From Clostridia bacterium (GTDB lineage Bacteria > Bacillota_A > Clostridia > Christensenellales > Borkfalkiaceae), in the NCBI GenBank assembly GCA_017621955.1, contig JAGASB010000140.1:1-13826 (forward strand): DNA of 13,826 bases, written 5' to 3'. Position 1 is the first letter of the stretch, and each line of letters starts with the position of its first letter. Of the stretch, positions 1 through 6,297 are shown piece after piece. Under the pieces are notes generated by a model that saw only the letters and a program-made list of their open reading frames with translations, searched no databases and was not told where the DNA came from. The position numbers and the translations under genes were made by a program.

Positions 1-4
1 ATAT

Positions 5-82
<78 letters not shown>

Positions 83-86
83 CTAG

Positions 87-129
87 CCGTCTAATTTGAA
101 CCTCAGCAGGTCAAATCAGACGGTTTTTT
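87..129 (+). terminator. Intrinsic terminator of the tRNA gene
   Basis: CCGTCTAATTTGA (87-99) pairs with TCAAATCAGACGG (111-123) with a single A/C mismatch. An inner CCT/AGG extends the stem over a CAGC loop, and TTTTTT follows at 124-129. It ends the tRNA transcript. The next base pairs lead straight into the stop codon of the converging recombinase gene, so the chromosome/element junction probably lies very close to here. Confidence 0.92.
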
Positions 130-143
130 CTATCTTTTTTATT

Positions 144-1667
144 TTAGGCGGCTATAAATTGTAATAACTTCAATACAACTTTTTTATGGTTGGTTTGTGT
201 TATATAAAGATTTTTAACCACCCTTGTTTTGTCGTAATATATTTCATTGTTATAAATTAAAAAGTCCTGACGTTTGTCGGGACTTTTGTTTGTAAGGCTT
301 TTATAGTATATTTCAATTTTATCGTCGTATAAGATAACTTTATCTATTAGAAGATTTATCATTACAGCAGGGTCTTTCTTAACTGCAACTGTAAAGTGGC
401 GAAGAATATCTTCTCTAGAAATTTGACAGTTTAATGCTGTTTCTTCAATAGTTATTTGCTCGTTAAGATTATTGAGTTTTGTTTCAAGGTTAGTAAGCAT
501 TTTTTGTGTTGACTCTGTAACAACGCCTTTTCCTATTGCTATAAGAAAGTTATCAATGGCTTTTTCTGTTTCTCGCTTTTCCTTTTTTAATAATGCAATA
601 GTTTTATTTGTATCAGAACGGTCAGAATAAATTTTTAATAGAGTATCTGCTATTTTGTTTATTGTTTCGGAATCAAACGTTTTAACAATCGTGTCAACTA
701 CTAGTTCTTCAAGGATATCTTTTCGTATTAGTTCTTTTTGACAACCGTTTTTCTTCTTTTTGCCGAAACATTTATAATAACAAAGCACCTTGCCGGTGTG
801 TGACGTTCCTGTTTCAGCGGTAATTGTTTGCCCACAATAACCACAGAATAGTTTATTGCGTAAAAGATATTTTTCTTTATTGCTTTTGCTACCATATTTA
901 TTAGCGTTTATTCTTTTTTGAACCACGTCAAATATATCTTTTGTAATTATAGGCGGGAAAGTGTTGTTGTTTTCTTCGCCGTTACAATAGAATACACCGA
1001 TATATTTAGAGTTGCAAAGCATCTTATAAACGGTATTTTCAGTAAATGGTTTACCACGGTTGTTAGTAATACCTTTTTGTTCTAATATAGCCAAAATATC
1101 CCTTATAGAAGAATCTTTAGCGTATTCGTTAAAAATAAATTTAACTATTTCGGCTTTTTCTTCGTCTATTGCATATTTTTTGCCATCTTTCTTAAAACCG
1201 TAAAGCAAATAACCGCCCATTGAATTACCCTTTCTGCGAAGTTCTTTCATACCACGTTTAACTTTTTGGGAAAGTTCAGCAGAGTAGTATTCAGCCATAC
1301 CTTCAAGCAACGATTCTAAAATAATGCCTTCGGGAGTGTCGGAGATGTTTTCCATTGCTGATAGAACCTTAATTCCATTATCCTTTAATGTCTTCTTGTG
1401 AATAGCCATTTCGTATCTATTACGTGAGAAACGATCAAGTTTATAAACAATAACATAATCCCACGCCTTTTTGGCACTATCCTTTAGCATTTTTTGAAAA
1501 CTCTTACGATTATCGTTTGTTCCTGTCATTGCTCTGTCAATGTAAGTATCAATAATTAAGATATTGTTTCTCTTGGCAAAGTCGGAGCATACGTGAATTT
1601 GTCCTTCAATAGACTGCTCGGTTTGTCGTTCACTAGAATATCTAGCATAAATTACAGCTGTTTTCAT
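144..1667 (-). CDS. Large serine recombinase (integrase)
   Basis: A 507-residue site-specific recombinase expected to integrate and excise the element. The N-terminal resolvase catalytic domain (about 1-140) shows YARYSSERQ with the nucleophilic serine at 11 or 12 and KLDRFSRNR around 76-84 carrying the catalytic arginines. A 'recombinase' DNA-binding domain follows (about 150-255). A zinc ribbon has C275/C278 and C300/C309. A charged coiled-coil stretch (about 340-410) is typical of large serine integrases. The length is normal for the family and all key motifs are intact. The start is supported by an AAGGAG site (minus strand) that lies inside the end of the preceding small gene, so the two are probably translationally coupled. 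The gene converges on the tRNA terminator. I cannot tell which site it recognises. Confidence 0.95.
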   Translation of the reverse strand: MKTAVIYARYSSERQTEQSIEGQIHVCSDFAKRNNILIIDTYIDRAMTGTNDNRKSFQKMLKDSAKKAWDYVIVYKLDRFSRNRYEMAIHKKTLKDNGIKVLSAMENISDTPEGIILESLLEGMAEYYSAELSQKVKRGMKELRRKGNSMGGYLLYGFKKDGKKYAIDEEKAEIVKFIFNEYAKDSSIRDILAILEQKGITNNRGKPFTENTVYKMLCNSKYIGVFYCNGEENNNTFPPIITKDIFDVVQKRINANKYGSKSNKEKYLLRNKLFCGYCGQTITAETGTSHTGKVLCYYKCFGKKKKNGCQKELIRKDILEELVVDTIVKTFDSETINKIADTLLKIYSDRSDTNKTIALLKKEKRETEKAIDNFLIAIGKGVVTESTQKMLTNLETKLNNLNEQITIEETALNCQISREDILRHFTVAVKKDPAVMINLLIDKVILYDDKIEIYYKSLTNKSPDKRQDFLIYNNEIYYDKTRVVKNLYITQTNHKKVVLKLLQFIAA

Positions 1668-1669
1668 TT

Positions 1670-1813
1670 TTAATCTCCTTTTTCCGTTTTGTTAAAAATT
1701 TCTAAAATATTAGTTAAAAGCGAATTAAAAAATAAGTTTTGTTCGGTTTCGCTTAACTTAAAAACATCAATTTTGCCTTTTGTGATAATTTTTAGTTCTT
1801 TCTTTATTTTCAT
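1670..1813 (-). CDS. Small protein upstream of and coupled to the recombinase
   Basis: A 47-residue ORF beginning at ATG 1813-1811, with AGGAG about four bases upstream (complement of 1818-1822). A longer version from a TTG at 1852 is possible but has no comparable ribosome binding site. The protein begins very basic (MKIKKELKIITKGKID) and ends in an amphipathic stretch (SETEQNLFFNSLLTNILEIF). Its stop codon is only two bases from the recombinase start and it contains the recombinase's ribosome binding site, so it sits in the same message. Possible roles are a recombination directionality factor or merely a coupling leader peptide. I do not recognise a family. Confidence 0.55.
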   Translation of the reverse strand: MKIKKELKIITKGKIDVFKLSETEQNLFFNSLLTNILEIFNKTEKGD

Positions 1814-2006
1814 ATTTCTCCTATAGAGAGAAAAAGAGCGCACTACGTCCAAAGAAGGAACGTATTACGCCCAGAAAATGCAACTATAAATTATTAGATT
1901 GTCATTTTTGCTATACGCCAATTTTCTCAAATTTAATTTTCTTGAATAGATTGTTTCATAAAATTAAATAAGAGTGTTAGCAATCAACTTGCACTTTTAA
2001 TCAGCA

Positions 2007-2058
2007 TTTTTGCAAAAAACCTAAATATTTTTGACATTTTTTGCACTAGATTTAATAT
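2007..2058 (+). promoter_or_regulatory. Sigma-A-type promoter of the rightward operon
   Basis: TTGACA at 2031-2036, a 16-base spacer, then TAATAT at 2053-2058, close to consensus. It would start a transcript near 2065 running right through the large hairpin at 2113-2226 toward the zinc ribbon gene. A perfect 12-base palindrome TTTTTGCAAAAA lies just upstream at 2007-2018 and could be an operator. I see no gene or clear signal from 1823 to 2006. The leftward promoter for the recombinase must be in this zone, but no convincing copy was found. Confidence 0.6.
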
Positions 2059-2112
2059 TGATTTGAACCTTTTTAACTTATTTATATAAATTGTCTTTCG
2101 CACTTAACGAAA

Positions 2113-2226
2113 ATCATAAGACCTTCCCGCTGTCAAACCAAAGGAAAAAAGATTGTTTTTTAATCAATATATAATAGGTCAATCTTTTAGACGACGTTTG
2201 ACAGTTAAAAGGGGAGGGCTTATGAT
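2113..2226. repeat. Large imperfect inverted repeat / hairpin (114 nt)
   Basis: Four nested pairing blocks: ATCATAAG (2113-2120) with CTTATGAT (2219-2226); CCTTCCC (2122-2128) with GGGAGGG (2212-2218, one G-T); CTGTCAAAC (2130-2138) with GTTTGACAG (2196-2204); AAAAGATTG (2147-2155) with CAATCTTTT (2180-2188). About 33 pairs in total, far beyond chance. It has no U-tract on the rightward strand, so it is not a terminator. In a ssDNA element it could be a complementary-strand origin or packaging hairpin. As RNA it would mask the GGGAGGG ribosome-binding-like site and the ATG at 2222. Confidence 0.75.
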
Positions 2227-2287
2227 ACGAAAAAACCACTACCAAGAAAGGCAATTTATTTTTAGTTTTTATAAAAAGGTTAAATAA
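2222..2287 (+). CDS. Possible 21-residue leader peptide
   Basis: ATG at 2222 preceded four to five bases upstream by GGGGAGGG, giving MIRKNHYQERQFIFSFYKKVK, basic and aromatic, then TAA. The ribosome site and start codon fall inside the right arm of the 2113-2226 hairpin, so translation would depend on that structure opening. With only 21 codons, this may be chance. I list it because the ribosome binding site is good and the position is suggestive. Confidence 0.2.
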   Translation: MIRKNHYQERQFIFSFYKKVK

Positions 2288-2584
2288 TTTTTTTAATATG
2301 ACAGTAGTTGTCATAATTAGTGTGTTAGACTATGCGTGCGAAAAGGTTATACGGCATAGTGGCAAGATTTTGTGTTTTTGGCTTGTTAATATGTGGTGAT
2401 ATTTTTAGCAAACTTAATTTAAAAAGTTTTTGTGTCGGCTTTTTAGATGAACCCTGCTATTAAAACATTATATAAATAGAAACAGATTCGGTATTATGCT
2501 TTCGTGATGGAGTTCCCAACCACACAATGAAAGTTTAATAAATATAAACCGTTATGTTTACGGGAAGAAGGAGGGTAGATATGT
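2288..2584. other. Intergenic region with inverted repeats, no gene
   Basis: No convincing coding sequence. Inverted repeats seen: TATGACA/TGTCATA (2297-2303, 2309-2315; operator-like, 5-base spacer), ACTATGC/GCATAGT (2329-2335, 2354-2360), and an imperfect hairpin around 2499-2536 (CTTTC...GAAAG with GTG and TGG pairs inside). AAGGAGGG (2569-2576) is the ribosome site of the next gene. The region is probably untranslated leader and control DNA between the divergent recombinase and early operons. Confidence 0.5.
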
Positions 2585-2788
2585 ATGTATCAAGAGAAGA
2601 ACACACCCGTTTTGGGGTATTGTAGGAACTGCGGTCAAAAGATAATGGGTTATCGTAACGCAGATGGTTTACTAAAGGTTGAATGTCCGTTCTGCCATAC
2701 ACGTTATGTAAGCCAACAAAAAAGTAGGCGGCACATTGTTGAAGATATTTATGCCCCTACAGGAGAAGAAGTTATAAGCTACAACTAA
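2585..2788 (+). CDS. Small zinc-ribbon protein
   Basis: 67 residues. Two CxxC knuckles, C13/C16 (YCRNCG) and C34/C37 (CPFCHTRY), are spaced as a single zinc ribbon, followed by a basic segment (QQKSRRH) and an acidic, hydrophobic tail (EDIYAPTGEEVI). AAGGAGGG is eight bases before this ATG; an earlier ATG at 2581 is in another frame and only four bases away. Proteins of this shape travel with the HTH and sigma-like genes seen next in many clostridial mobile elements (family knowledge from memory, not searched). It is probably a DNA-binding or transcription accessory protein. The target is unknown. Confidence 0.75.
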   Translation: MYQEKNTPVLGYCRNCGQKIMGYRNADGLLKVECPFCHTRYVSQQKSRRHIVEDIYAPTGEEVISYN

Positions 2789-2891
2789 ATAAACAGTATA
2801 TTAGACTACAAGGCGGTAGGACGTGAGTCGCTTCGTAAGCCCTTGAAAGACCAATACTTAAAATCGTAAGAGTGAGCCGAGTAAATTGTGA
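2789..2891 (+). other. Transcribed spacer, possibly structured RNA
   Basis: Between the zinc ribbon stop codon and the terminator lie about 100 bases with no ORF. The stretch is richer in G+C than the surrounding intergenic DNA and contains short pairings such as GAC/GTC around 2820 and CTTA/TAAG around 2857-2870. It may be only a 3' untranslated region or a small RNA processed from it. I do not recognise a known RNA family. Confidence 0.25.
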
Positions 2892-2946
2892 AGCCTTCGA
2901 TAATTAGATTGCAATATTTTGCAGTCTGGTTGTCGGGGGCTTTTTT
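2892..2946 (+). terminator. Intrinsic terminator
   Basis: A long two-part hairpin. The outer stem AGCCTTCGATAA (2892-2903) pairs with TTGTCGGGGGCT (2930-2941) using G-U pairs. The inner stem AGATTGCA pairs with TGCAGTCT around ATATTT. TTTTTT follows at 2941-2946. It separates the zinc ribbon gene from the HTH regulator, so the latter needs its own promoter. Confidence 0.85.
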
Positions 2947-2988
2947 CGTTTCAAAAAAAATTTTCAAAAAAATTAAAAAAGTTTTTAA

Positions 2989-3011
2989 TTTACGAAATTA
3001 GGCTTCGTAAA
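2989..3011. promoter_or_regulatory. Inverted-repeat operator candidate
   Basis: TTTACGAA (2989-2996) and TTCGTAAA (3004-3011) are a perfect 8-base inverted repeat with a 7-base spacer, about 45 bases before the HTH regulator start. A second 8-base palindrome TTCTAGAA is at 3017-3024. The size and position suit autoregulation by the dimeric HTH protein encoded next. That link is inference. Confidence 0.5.
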
Positions 3012-3056
3012 TAGGTTCTAGAATACAGGCATAACAACGGCAAAGGAGGTGAGAAT

Positions 3057-3392
3057 ATGAAAAGCACGATTGAACGTCGTCAACGCATTATTGAAATATT
3101 AAATATGCGTAGGTCAGAGAAAATTGAAAATTTAGCTTTTGAATTTGACGTTACTCGTAGAACTATTGAAAACGATATTCAAGTGCTTTCGTGTTCTTAC
3201 CCTATTGATACGAAAACAGGACCAACGGGTTGCGTATATGTTCAAGACGGTTTTGATTTATATGAAAGGTATTTAACGGCAAAGCAGTTTGAAGTTTTAG
3301 AAGAATTAAAGGGTGTTGCAACCGGTGAACAGGTAAAGGTATTAGAAACGATTTTAAGAAGTTTCGGTAGAAACGGTGGTGTAAAGAAATGA
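3057..3392 (+). CDS. HTH transcriptional regulator (DeoR/HTH_11-like)
   Basis: 111 residues. The N-terminal half (about 5-50) is a winged-helix/HTH of the DeoR or HTH_11 kind: ERRQRIIEILN, then IENLAFEFDVTRRTIENDI with the recognition helix at about 33-45. The C-terminal half has the wing and a short helical segment (LTAKQFEVLEELKGV, EQVKVLETILRSFG) but no ligand-binding domain, so this is a minimal DNA-binding protein. AAGGAGGTG gives a strong ribosome site six bases upstream. It overlaps the next gene by ATGA. It probably controls the element's own promoters, possibly through the inverted repeat just upstream. Confidence 0.82.
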   Translation: MKSTIERRQRIIEILNMRRSEKIENLAFEFDVTRRTIENDIQVLSCSYPIDTKTGPTGCVYVQDGFDLYERYLTAKQFEVLEELKGVATGEQVKVLETILRSFGRNGGVKK

Positions 3393-3709
3393 AAACGATA
3401 AAGAAAGTAAAAGAAGATTTGAGCGAAATTAAATATTATTACTCGAAAATAAAGGACTTTGAAAAGATATCTGTATTGGTTGGGGAATCGGACGTATGTA
3501 AATTGGTTGCAAGATATAACAAAGTTATAAGGCGTGGTTCTATTAAGTTTTACGATCTTTATGTTTCGTTATATGTCAACAATAATTCGCTATCGGTTGT
3601 AGCAGAAGATTGGGGGATAAATTATTATTATGTTTCTCGCCTAAACAAACAACTTTGCGATTTTTTTGTAAAAGAATTAAACAAGGAGGATGAAGCTGAT
3701 GTTTTGTAG
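3389..3709 (+). CDS. Sigma-70 region-4-like / phage-type HTH protein
   Basis: 106 residues, starting inside the ATGA overlap with the HTH regulator, so the two are coupled. The body is helical (KVKEDLSEIKYYYSKI) and the end carries a region-4-like HTH (SLSVVAEDWGINYYYVSRLN) followed by an amphipathic helix. This matches small sigma-factor-like proteins next to HTH regulators in clostridial mobile elements (family knowledge). The likely role is to direct transcription of later element genes. The stop is TAG, with a TAA five codons further on (3725-3727). Confidence 0.68.
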   Translation: MKTIKKVKEDLSEIKYYYSKIKDFEKISVLVGESDVCKLVARYNKVIRRGSIKFYDLYVSLYVNNNSLSVVAEDWGINYYYVSRLNKQLCDFFVKELNKEDEADVL

Positions 3710-3947
3710 TGTTCCAGACTTTTGTAAGGATGCCGTAAACGTTTATCGCACTAAAAAATATATCGTTAAACAAGATATATCGGTTGAGGGAACGGATAAC
3801 GGGGAAACTCTTGTTTTCAGTAACGACGTGTTCTACGAAAGGACTAAAAGTCGTGATAAACAATATGAGCAAATCTTTGCAGACAGAACGTATATCAACG
3901 GTAAACGCTTACCATCTACAAGCTACACCCGTAGATACGAAAAGTAA
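3699..3947 (+). CDS. Unknown 82-residue protein
   Basis: The start is chosen at ATG 3699 because AAGGAGGA (3683-3690) is nine bases away; the in-frame ATG at 3690 overlaps the ribosome site itself. It overlaps the previous gene by 11 bases. The sequence begins MFCSVPDFCKDAVNVYRTKK and ends basic and aromatic (SYTRRYEK). It shows no membrane segment, signal or recognisable motif, and is mixed charge throughout. Position suggests an early or regulatory accessory gene. A terminator follows immediately. Function unknown. Confidence 0.6.
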   Translation: MFCSVPDFCKDAVNVYRTKKYIVKQDISVEGTDNGETLVFSNDVFYERTKSRDKQYEQIFADRTYINGKRLPSTSYTRRYEK

Positions 3948-3948
3948 T

Positions 3949-3968
3949 AAAAGCGAAAAATGCTTTTT
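3949..3968 (+). terminator. Short intrinsic terminator
   Basis: AAAAGC (3949-3954), a seven-base loop GAAAAAT, GCTTTT (3962-3967) running into further T. The stem is weak but lies directly after the TAA of the 82-residue gene. Confidence 0.45.
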
Positions 3969-4096
3969 ATAAACACAATTCTAATAGGGTTGGTGATAAC
4001 CGACTATGAACTTGTGGACTGACGTTAGATAAAGGTGGCCACCTTCCAAAAGTAGGTCGCAGGAAACGTAGTGTTTTATAAATAATTCCCTATTAG
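3966..4096 (+). other. Structured intergenic region, possible pseudoknotted RNA or origin
   Basis: CTAATAGGG (3981-3989) pairs perfectly with CCCTATTAG (4088-4096) across 98 bases. TTTATAAACAC (3966-3976) pairs with GTGTTTTATAAA (4071-4082) with one bulge. The two pairings cross each other, so they form a pseudoknot or are alternatives. Inside lie GTTGG/CCGAC (3989-4004 region) and a perfect 14-base palindrome AAGGTGGCCACCTT (4032-4045). No ORF of useful size is present. The rest of the gap (4097-4218) is AT-rich leader with AGGAG at 4201. It could be a cis-acting RNA for the next operon or a replication/packaging site. Confidence 0.45.
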
Positions 4097-4218
4097 CATT
4101 GAAAACAACAATTAAATATTAAATTTTAACGCTTGGCTAACGGCAACACGGGCGTTGTGCTATCTGAACTACGGGCAAAATCATTATTAAATTTATTAAA
4201 AGGAGAAAATTTTTTATT

Positions 4219-4491
4219 ATGGCAAACAAAAATACTAATTACAACAGCAACGAAAGGAAATGGATGACTCCTTCCAAGCGTGCAGAGGGTTACGCTAAAG
4301 AAAGGAAAAGTATGGTCCATGCAAGAGGTCCTAAAAAGGACGAACCGCTTGATGATTACAATAAGGGCTTCCGTTCTGGCTATCTTTTAGCACAGTCAGA
4401 CCATGCAGGTGCTTACAAGTATCACAAAGCAATCGCTGAAGGGAAATCTAAAACCGAAGCAAGAGCAATTTCTAGAAAGAAAGGTGCTTAA
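4219..4491 (+). CDS. Small basic protein, paralogue of the 4965 gene
   Basis: 90 residues, strongly basic, with no membrane segment or signal. The central part DDYNKGFRSGYLLAQSDHAG followed by a lysine-rich helix resembles SYDKGYSKGWDDAYN...FGSRLAAAYGYSKG in the gene at 4965, suggesting a shared ancestor. The start is set by AGGAG at 4201-4205; the 13-base AT spacer is long but no nearer start exists. The gene lies immediately before the interrupted ssDNA-binding candidate. Possible roles are nucleoid-like DNA binding, a replication accessory or a virion component. The family is not recognised. Confidence 0.65.
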   Translation: MANKNTNYNSNERKWMTPSKRAEGYAKERKSMVHARGPKKDEPLDDYNKGFRSGYLLAQSDHAGAYKYHKAIAEGKSKTEARAISRKKGA

Positions 4492-4519
4492 TTATTAAAT
4501 TTTAGGAGGAAAAAATATT

Positions 4520-4867
4520 ATGTCGAAGAAACAGAACATTATGGTAGAAAGAGAAACATTTGAAAAGAACGAAAAGACTTATTTTTCGTATTTCATTTAG
4601 GGACAAGTAAGGGGTAGGGATGTAAAAGTTGCTATCATTCCCCCTGATAAAGGCGGTTATACCGTTCTTGATATCGTCTTCGGCGACGCTATGAAAGCAG
4701 AGCTTAAGATTACGCCTTTTGAAATTAAGGACGAAAAGGGTGGCGTTATTTCGGGTAATACTTATGCCGTATTCACTAAAGATGAAGCAACCGGCGAAGT
4801 TTACGAATGTTCGGTTAAACCTTATCGTAATTCAGACAAGGCTTTACTTAATATGCTTGTTAAATAA
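4520..4867 (+). pseudogene. Candidate ssDNA-binding protein (gV-like) interrupted by in-frame TAG
   Basis: A 115-codon reading frame with AGGAGGA nine bases before ATG 4520 and TAA at 4865-4867, broken only by TAG at 4598-4600 (codon 27, in TYFSYFI-TAG-GQVRGRDVKV). Protein-like composition continues unchanged for 88 codons (VAIIPPDKGGYTVLDIVFGD, later YECSVKPYRNSDKALLNMLV). There is no ATG, GTG or TTG start shortly after the TAG that could rescue the C-terminal part. Alternating beta-like strands, size and place before the export genes suggest an OB-fold ssDNA-binding protein like filamentous phage pV; that is inference. A single change from AAG (Lys), CAG (Gln) or similar would explain the TAG. 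Alternatives are readthrough, host suppression or a sequencing error. Confidence 0.6.
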
Positions 4868-4893
4868 AAATAAGCACTAAAAAACAACCGTTT

Positions 4894-4936
4894 CTGCGGC
4901 TTGCGGTGGTGTAAAAGCCCCCAAGTCGCAGTTTTT
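4894..4936 (+). terminator. Intrinsic terminator after the ssDNA-binding candidate
   Basis: CTGCGGCTTG (4894-4903) pairs with CAAGTCGCAG (4922-4931; one G-U), with extra G/C pairing possible inside the loop, and TTTTT follows at 4932-4936. Partial termination here would set a higher level for the replication proteins than for the export genes downstream, as known for filamentous phage operons. Confidence 0.8.
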
Positions 4937-4964
4937 ATATTAAATAAAAATTTGGAGGTAATTT

Positions 4965-5222
4965 ATGAGTTCAACAACAACTTATGCCAACGGTTACGTT
5001 GGTAAAAAAACTAAAGAAAAGGAACAAAAAAACAAGTGGAGAGATGATATTCGCACGTCATACGACAAAGGTTATTCTAAAGGTTGGGATGATGCGTATA
5101 ACATTCCTAAACGTTTTGGCTCTAGACTTGCGGCTGCTTACGGCTACAGTAAAGGTATGAAAAACCGATACCGTTCTGATAAGTATATTACGCAATACAA
5201 CAAACAAGGCAAACAGATTTAA
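4965..5222 (+). CDS. Small basic protein, paralogue of the 4219 gene
   Basis: 85 residues, highly charged (KKTKEKEQKNKWRDD), with a glycine/aromatic-rich middle (SYDKGYSKGWDDAYN) and a basic end. It has no hydrophobic segment long enough for a membrane anchor, so it is not a classical major coat protein. TTTGGAGG gives a good ribosome site. It is the first gene after the terminator, and its stop is 12 bases before the first Ig-like membrane protein. The likeness to the 90-residue protein at 4219 (YNKGFRSGY versus YDKGYSKGW) points to an old duplication. Function unknown; a cytosolic, possibly nucleic-acid-binding role is a guess from charge. Confidence 0.65.
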   Translation: MSSTTTYANGYVGKKTKEKEQKNKWRDDIRTSYDKGYSKGWDDAYNIPKRFGSRLAAAYGYSKGMKNRYRSDKYITQYNKQGKQI

Positions 5223-5234
5223 GGAGGAAATTAT

Positions 5235-6284
5235 ATGAAAAATGAATTACAACAACATAAAAAATCAGACAAAGTTAAGTGGATAATAGTCTTTATATCT
5301 TTAATCGTATTGTTTATAGGTGTTTTTGCTCCACTTATTAGTTCTTGTATAAGTGAAAATCAAAAACAGGAAGAAAAGCCTATTGCACCTACTGAACAAA
5401 CGGGAAGTATGAATACTGCTTCTAACGATTTTATCGGTGAAGTAAACAATAGCCCGTATGTAAAACTCGCTATGAGCAGAGCTACTACATACTCGCAAAC
5501 AAACAATTCAGCAAGTAAGACGTTAACGGCAACGGTTTTACCAGCTAGTGCGGCTAATCAAAAGGTAAATTGGTCTGTAGAGTGGGGCGATTCTACTAAC
5601 ACGTCAAACGTAAGCGACTATATTACCGTTACGCCTACATCTGCGGGTTCAAATGTAGCAACTGTAACTTGTTATCAAAAGTTTAGTGGCAACATTATTG
5701 TTACTGCAACTACGCAAGAAAACGGTTATAGTGCAAGTTGTATTGTTACTTTTACGGGGCAACCTAGCGATATAGCTATTAGTGGAACTATTTCGCCTAC
5801 TTCTGGAGAGTATAGAGTTGGTGTAGGTCAAGCCTATACTTTTGATGTTACGTTATCTAACGTATTTAACCAAGTCGGAAGTCAATTCAATCAAGTTGTT
5901 TGCACTGTAGAAGGCGTTGGAACAGTAAAACTTGGTAATATGGAATATTACAACCAAACAGGCACTCACAAATGGTGGGAACAAACGTTAAATGACGTTG
6001 CTTTAGATACGCTAAAAGATAGTTTTATAACCGTTTCTTACGCTAACGGAAAATTAACAGTAAACACTATTAAAACTATAGAAAGCTACTATGAGTCTTC
6101 GCAAAGAATGGACGGTGGCAGAACTACCGGTTATACTAACAAATTCTATTCTTTCGTAGATGACTGTTACTTTAAGGTTTGGGTAGAAGAAACTGTATCT
6201 GGTTATAAAGAGGCGTTTGTCTTTCGTTTTGACGAATCAGTAGTTACGGGTATTACGGTTGATAATACTGAAATGGAATTTTAA
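5235..6284 (+). CDS. N-anchored exported protein with Ig-like (Big2-type) domain, copy 1
   Basis: 349 residues. A short basic cytoplasmic start (NELQQHKKSDKVKW), one membrane segment (about 16-36), a linker, then an Ig-like beta domain (about 76-175) with the bacterial Ig group 2 pattern: TLTATVLPASAANQKVNWSV, YITVTP, ATVTCYQKFSGNIIVTATT, SCIVTF. A second beta-rich region (about 178-349) contains a DGGRTTGY motif and ends VVTGITVDNTEMEF. Type II topology would place the bulk outside the membrane. The gene is a tandem paralogue of the next one, about 13 bases away, with AGGAGG before each. By position it is a structural or assembly protein of the particle or export apparatus. The exact role is unknown. 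Confidence 0.8.
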   Translation: MKNELQQHKKSDKVKWIIVFISLIVLFIGVFAPLISSCISENQKQEEKPIAPTEQTGSMNTASNDFIGEVNNSPYVKLAMSRATTYSQTNNSASKTLTATVLPASAANQKVNWSVEWGDSTNTSNVSDYITVTPTSAGSNVATVTCYQKFSGNIIVTATTQENGYSASCIVTFTGQPSDIAISGTISPTSGEYRVGVGQAYTFDVTLSNVFNQVGSQFNQVVCTVEGVGTVKLGNMEYYNQTGTHKWWEQTLNDVALDTLKDSFITVSYANGKLTVNTIKTIESYYESSQRMDGGRTTGYTNKFYSFVDDCYFKVWVEETVSGYKEAFVFRFDESVVTGITVDNTEMEF

Positions 6285-6297
6285 GGAGGAATAATTT

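Noticed and set aside
2114..2314. 66-codon minus-strand ORF in the control region.
   Set aside because: It lies across the 114-nt hairpin, lacks a ribosome binding site and looks like a by-product of AT-rich sequence.
3576..3972. Overlapping 98-codon minus-strand and 62-codon plus-strand ORFs.
   Set aside because: Both are in other frames of the sigma-like and 82-residue genes, which have proper ribosome sites and consistent spacing.
4006..4032. Eight-codon ORF MNLWTDVR inside the structured gap, as a leader peptide.
   Set aside because: No ribosome binding site at proper spacing and no attenuation logic visible.
4130..4185. Minus-strand sequence beginning GCCCGTAGTTCAGATAGCAC looks like the 5' half of a tRNA.
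   Set aside because: A D-arm-like GTT/AAC is present, but no anticodon stem pairs in the right place and there is no T-arm or acceptor partner. Chance resemblance or a decayed fragment at best.
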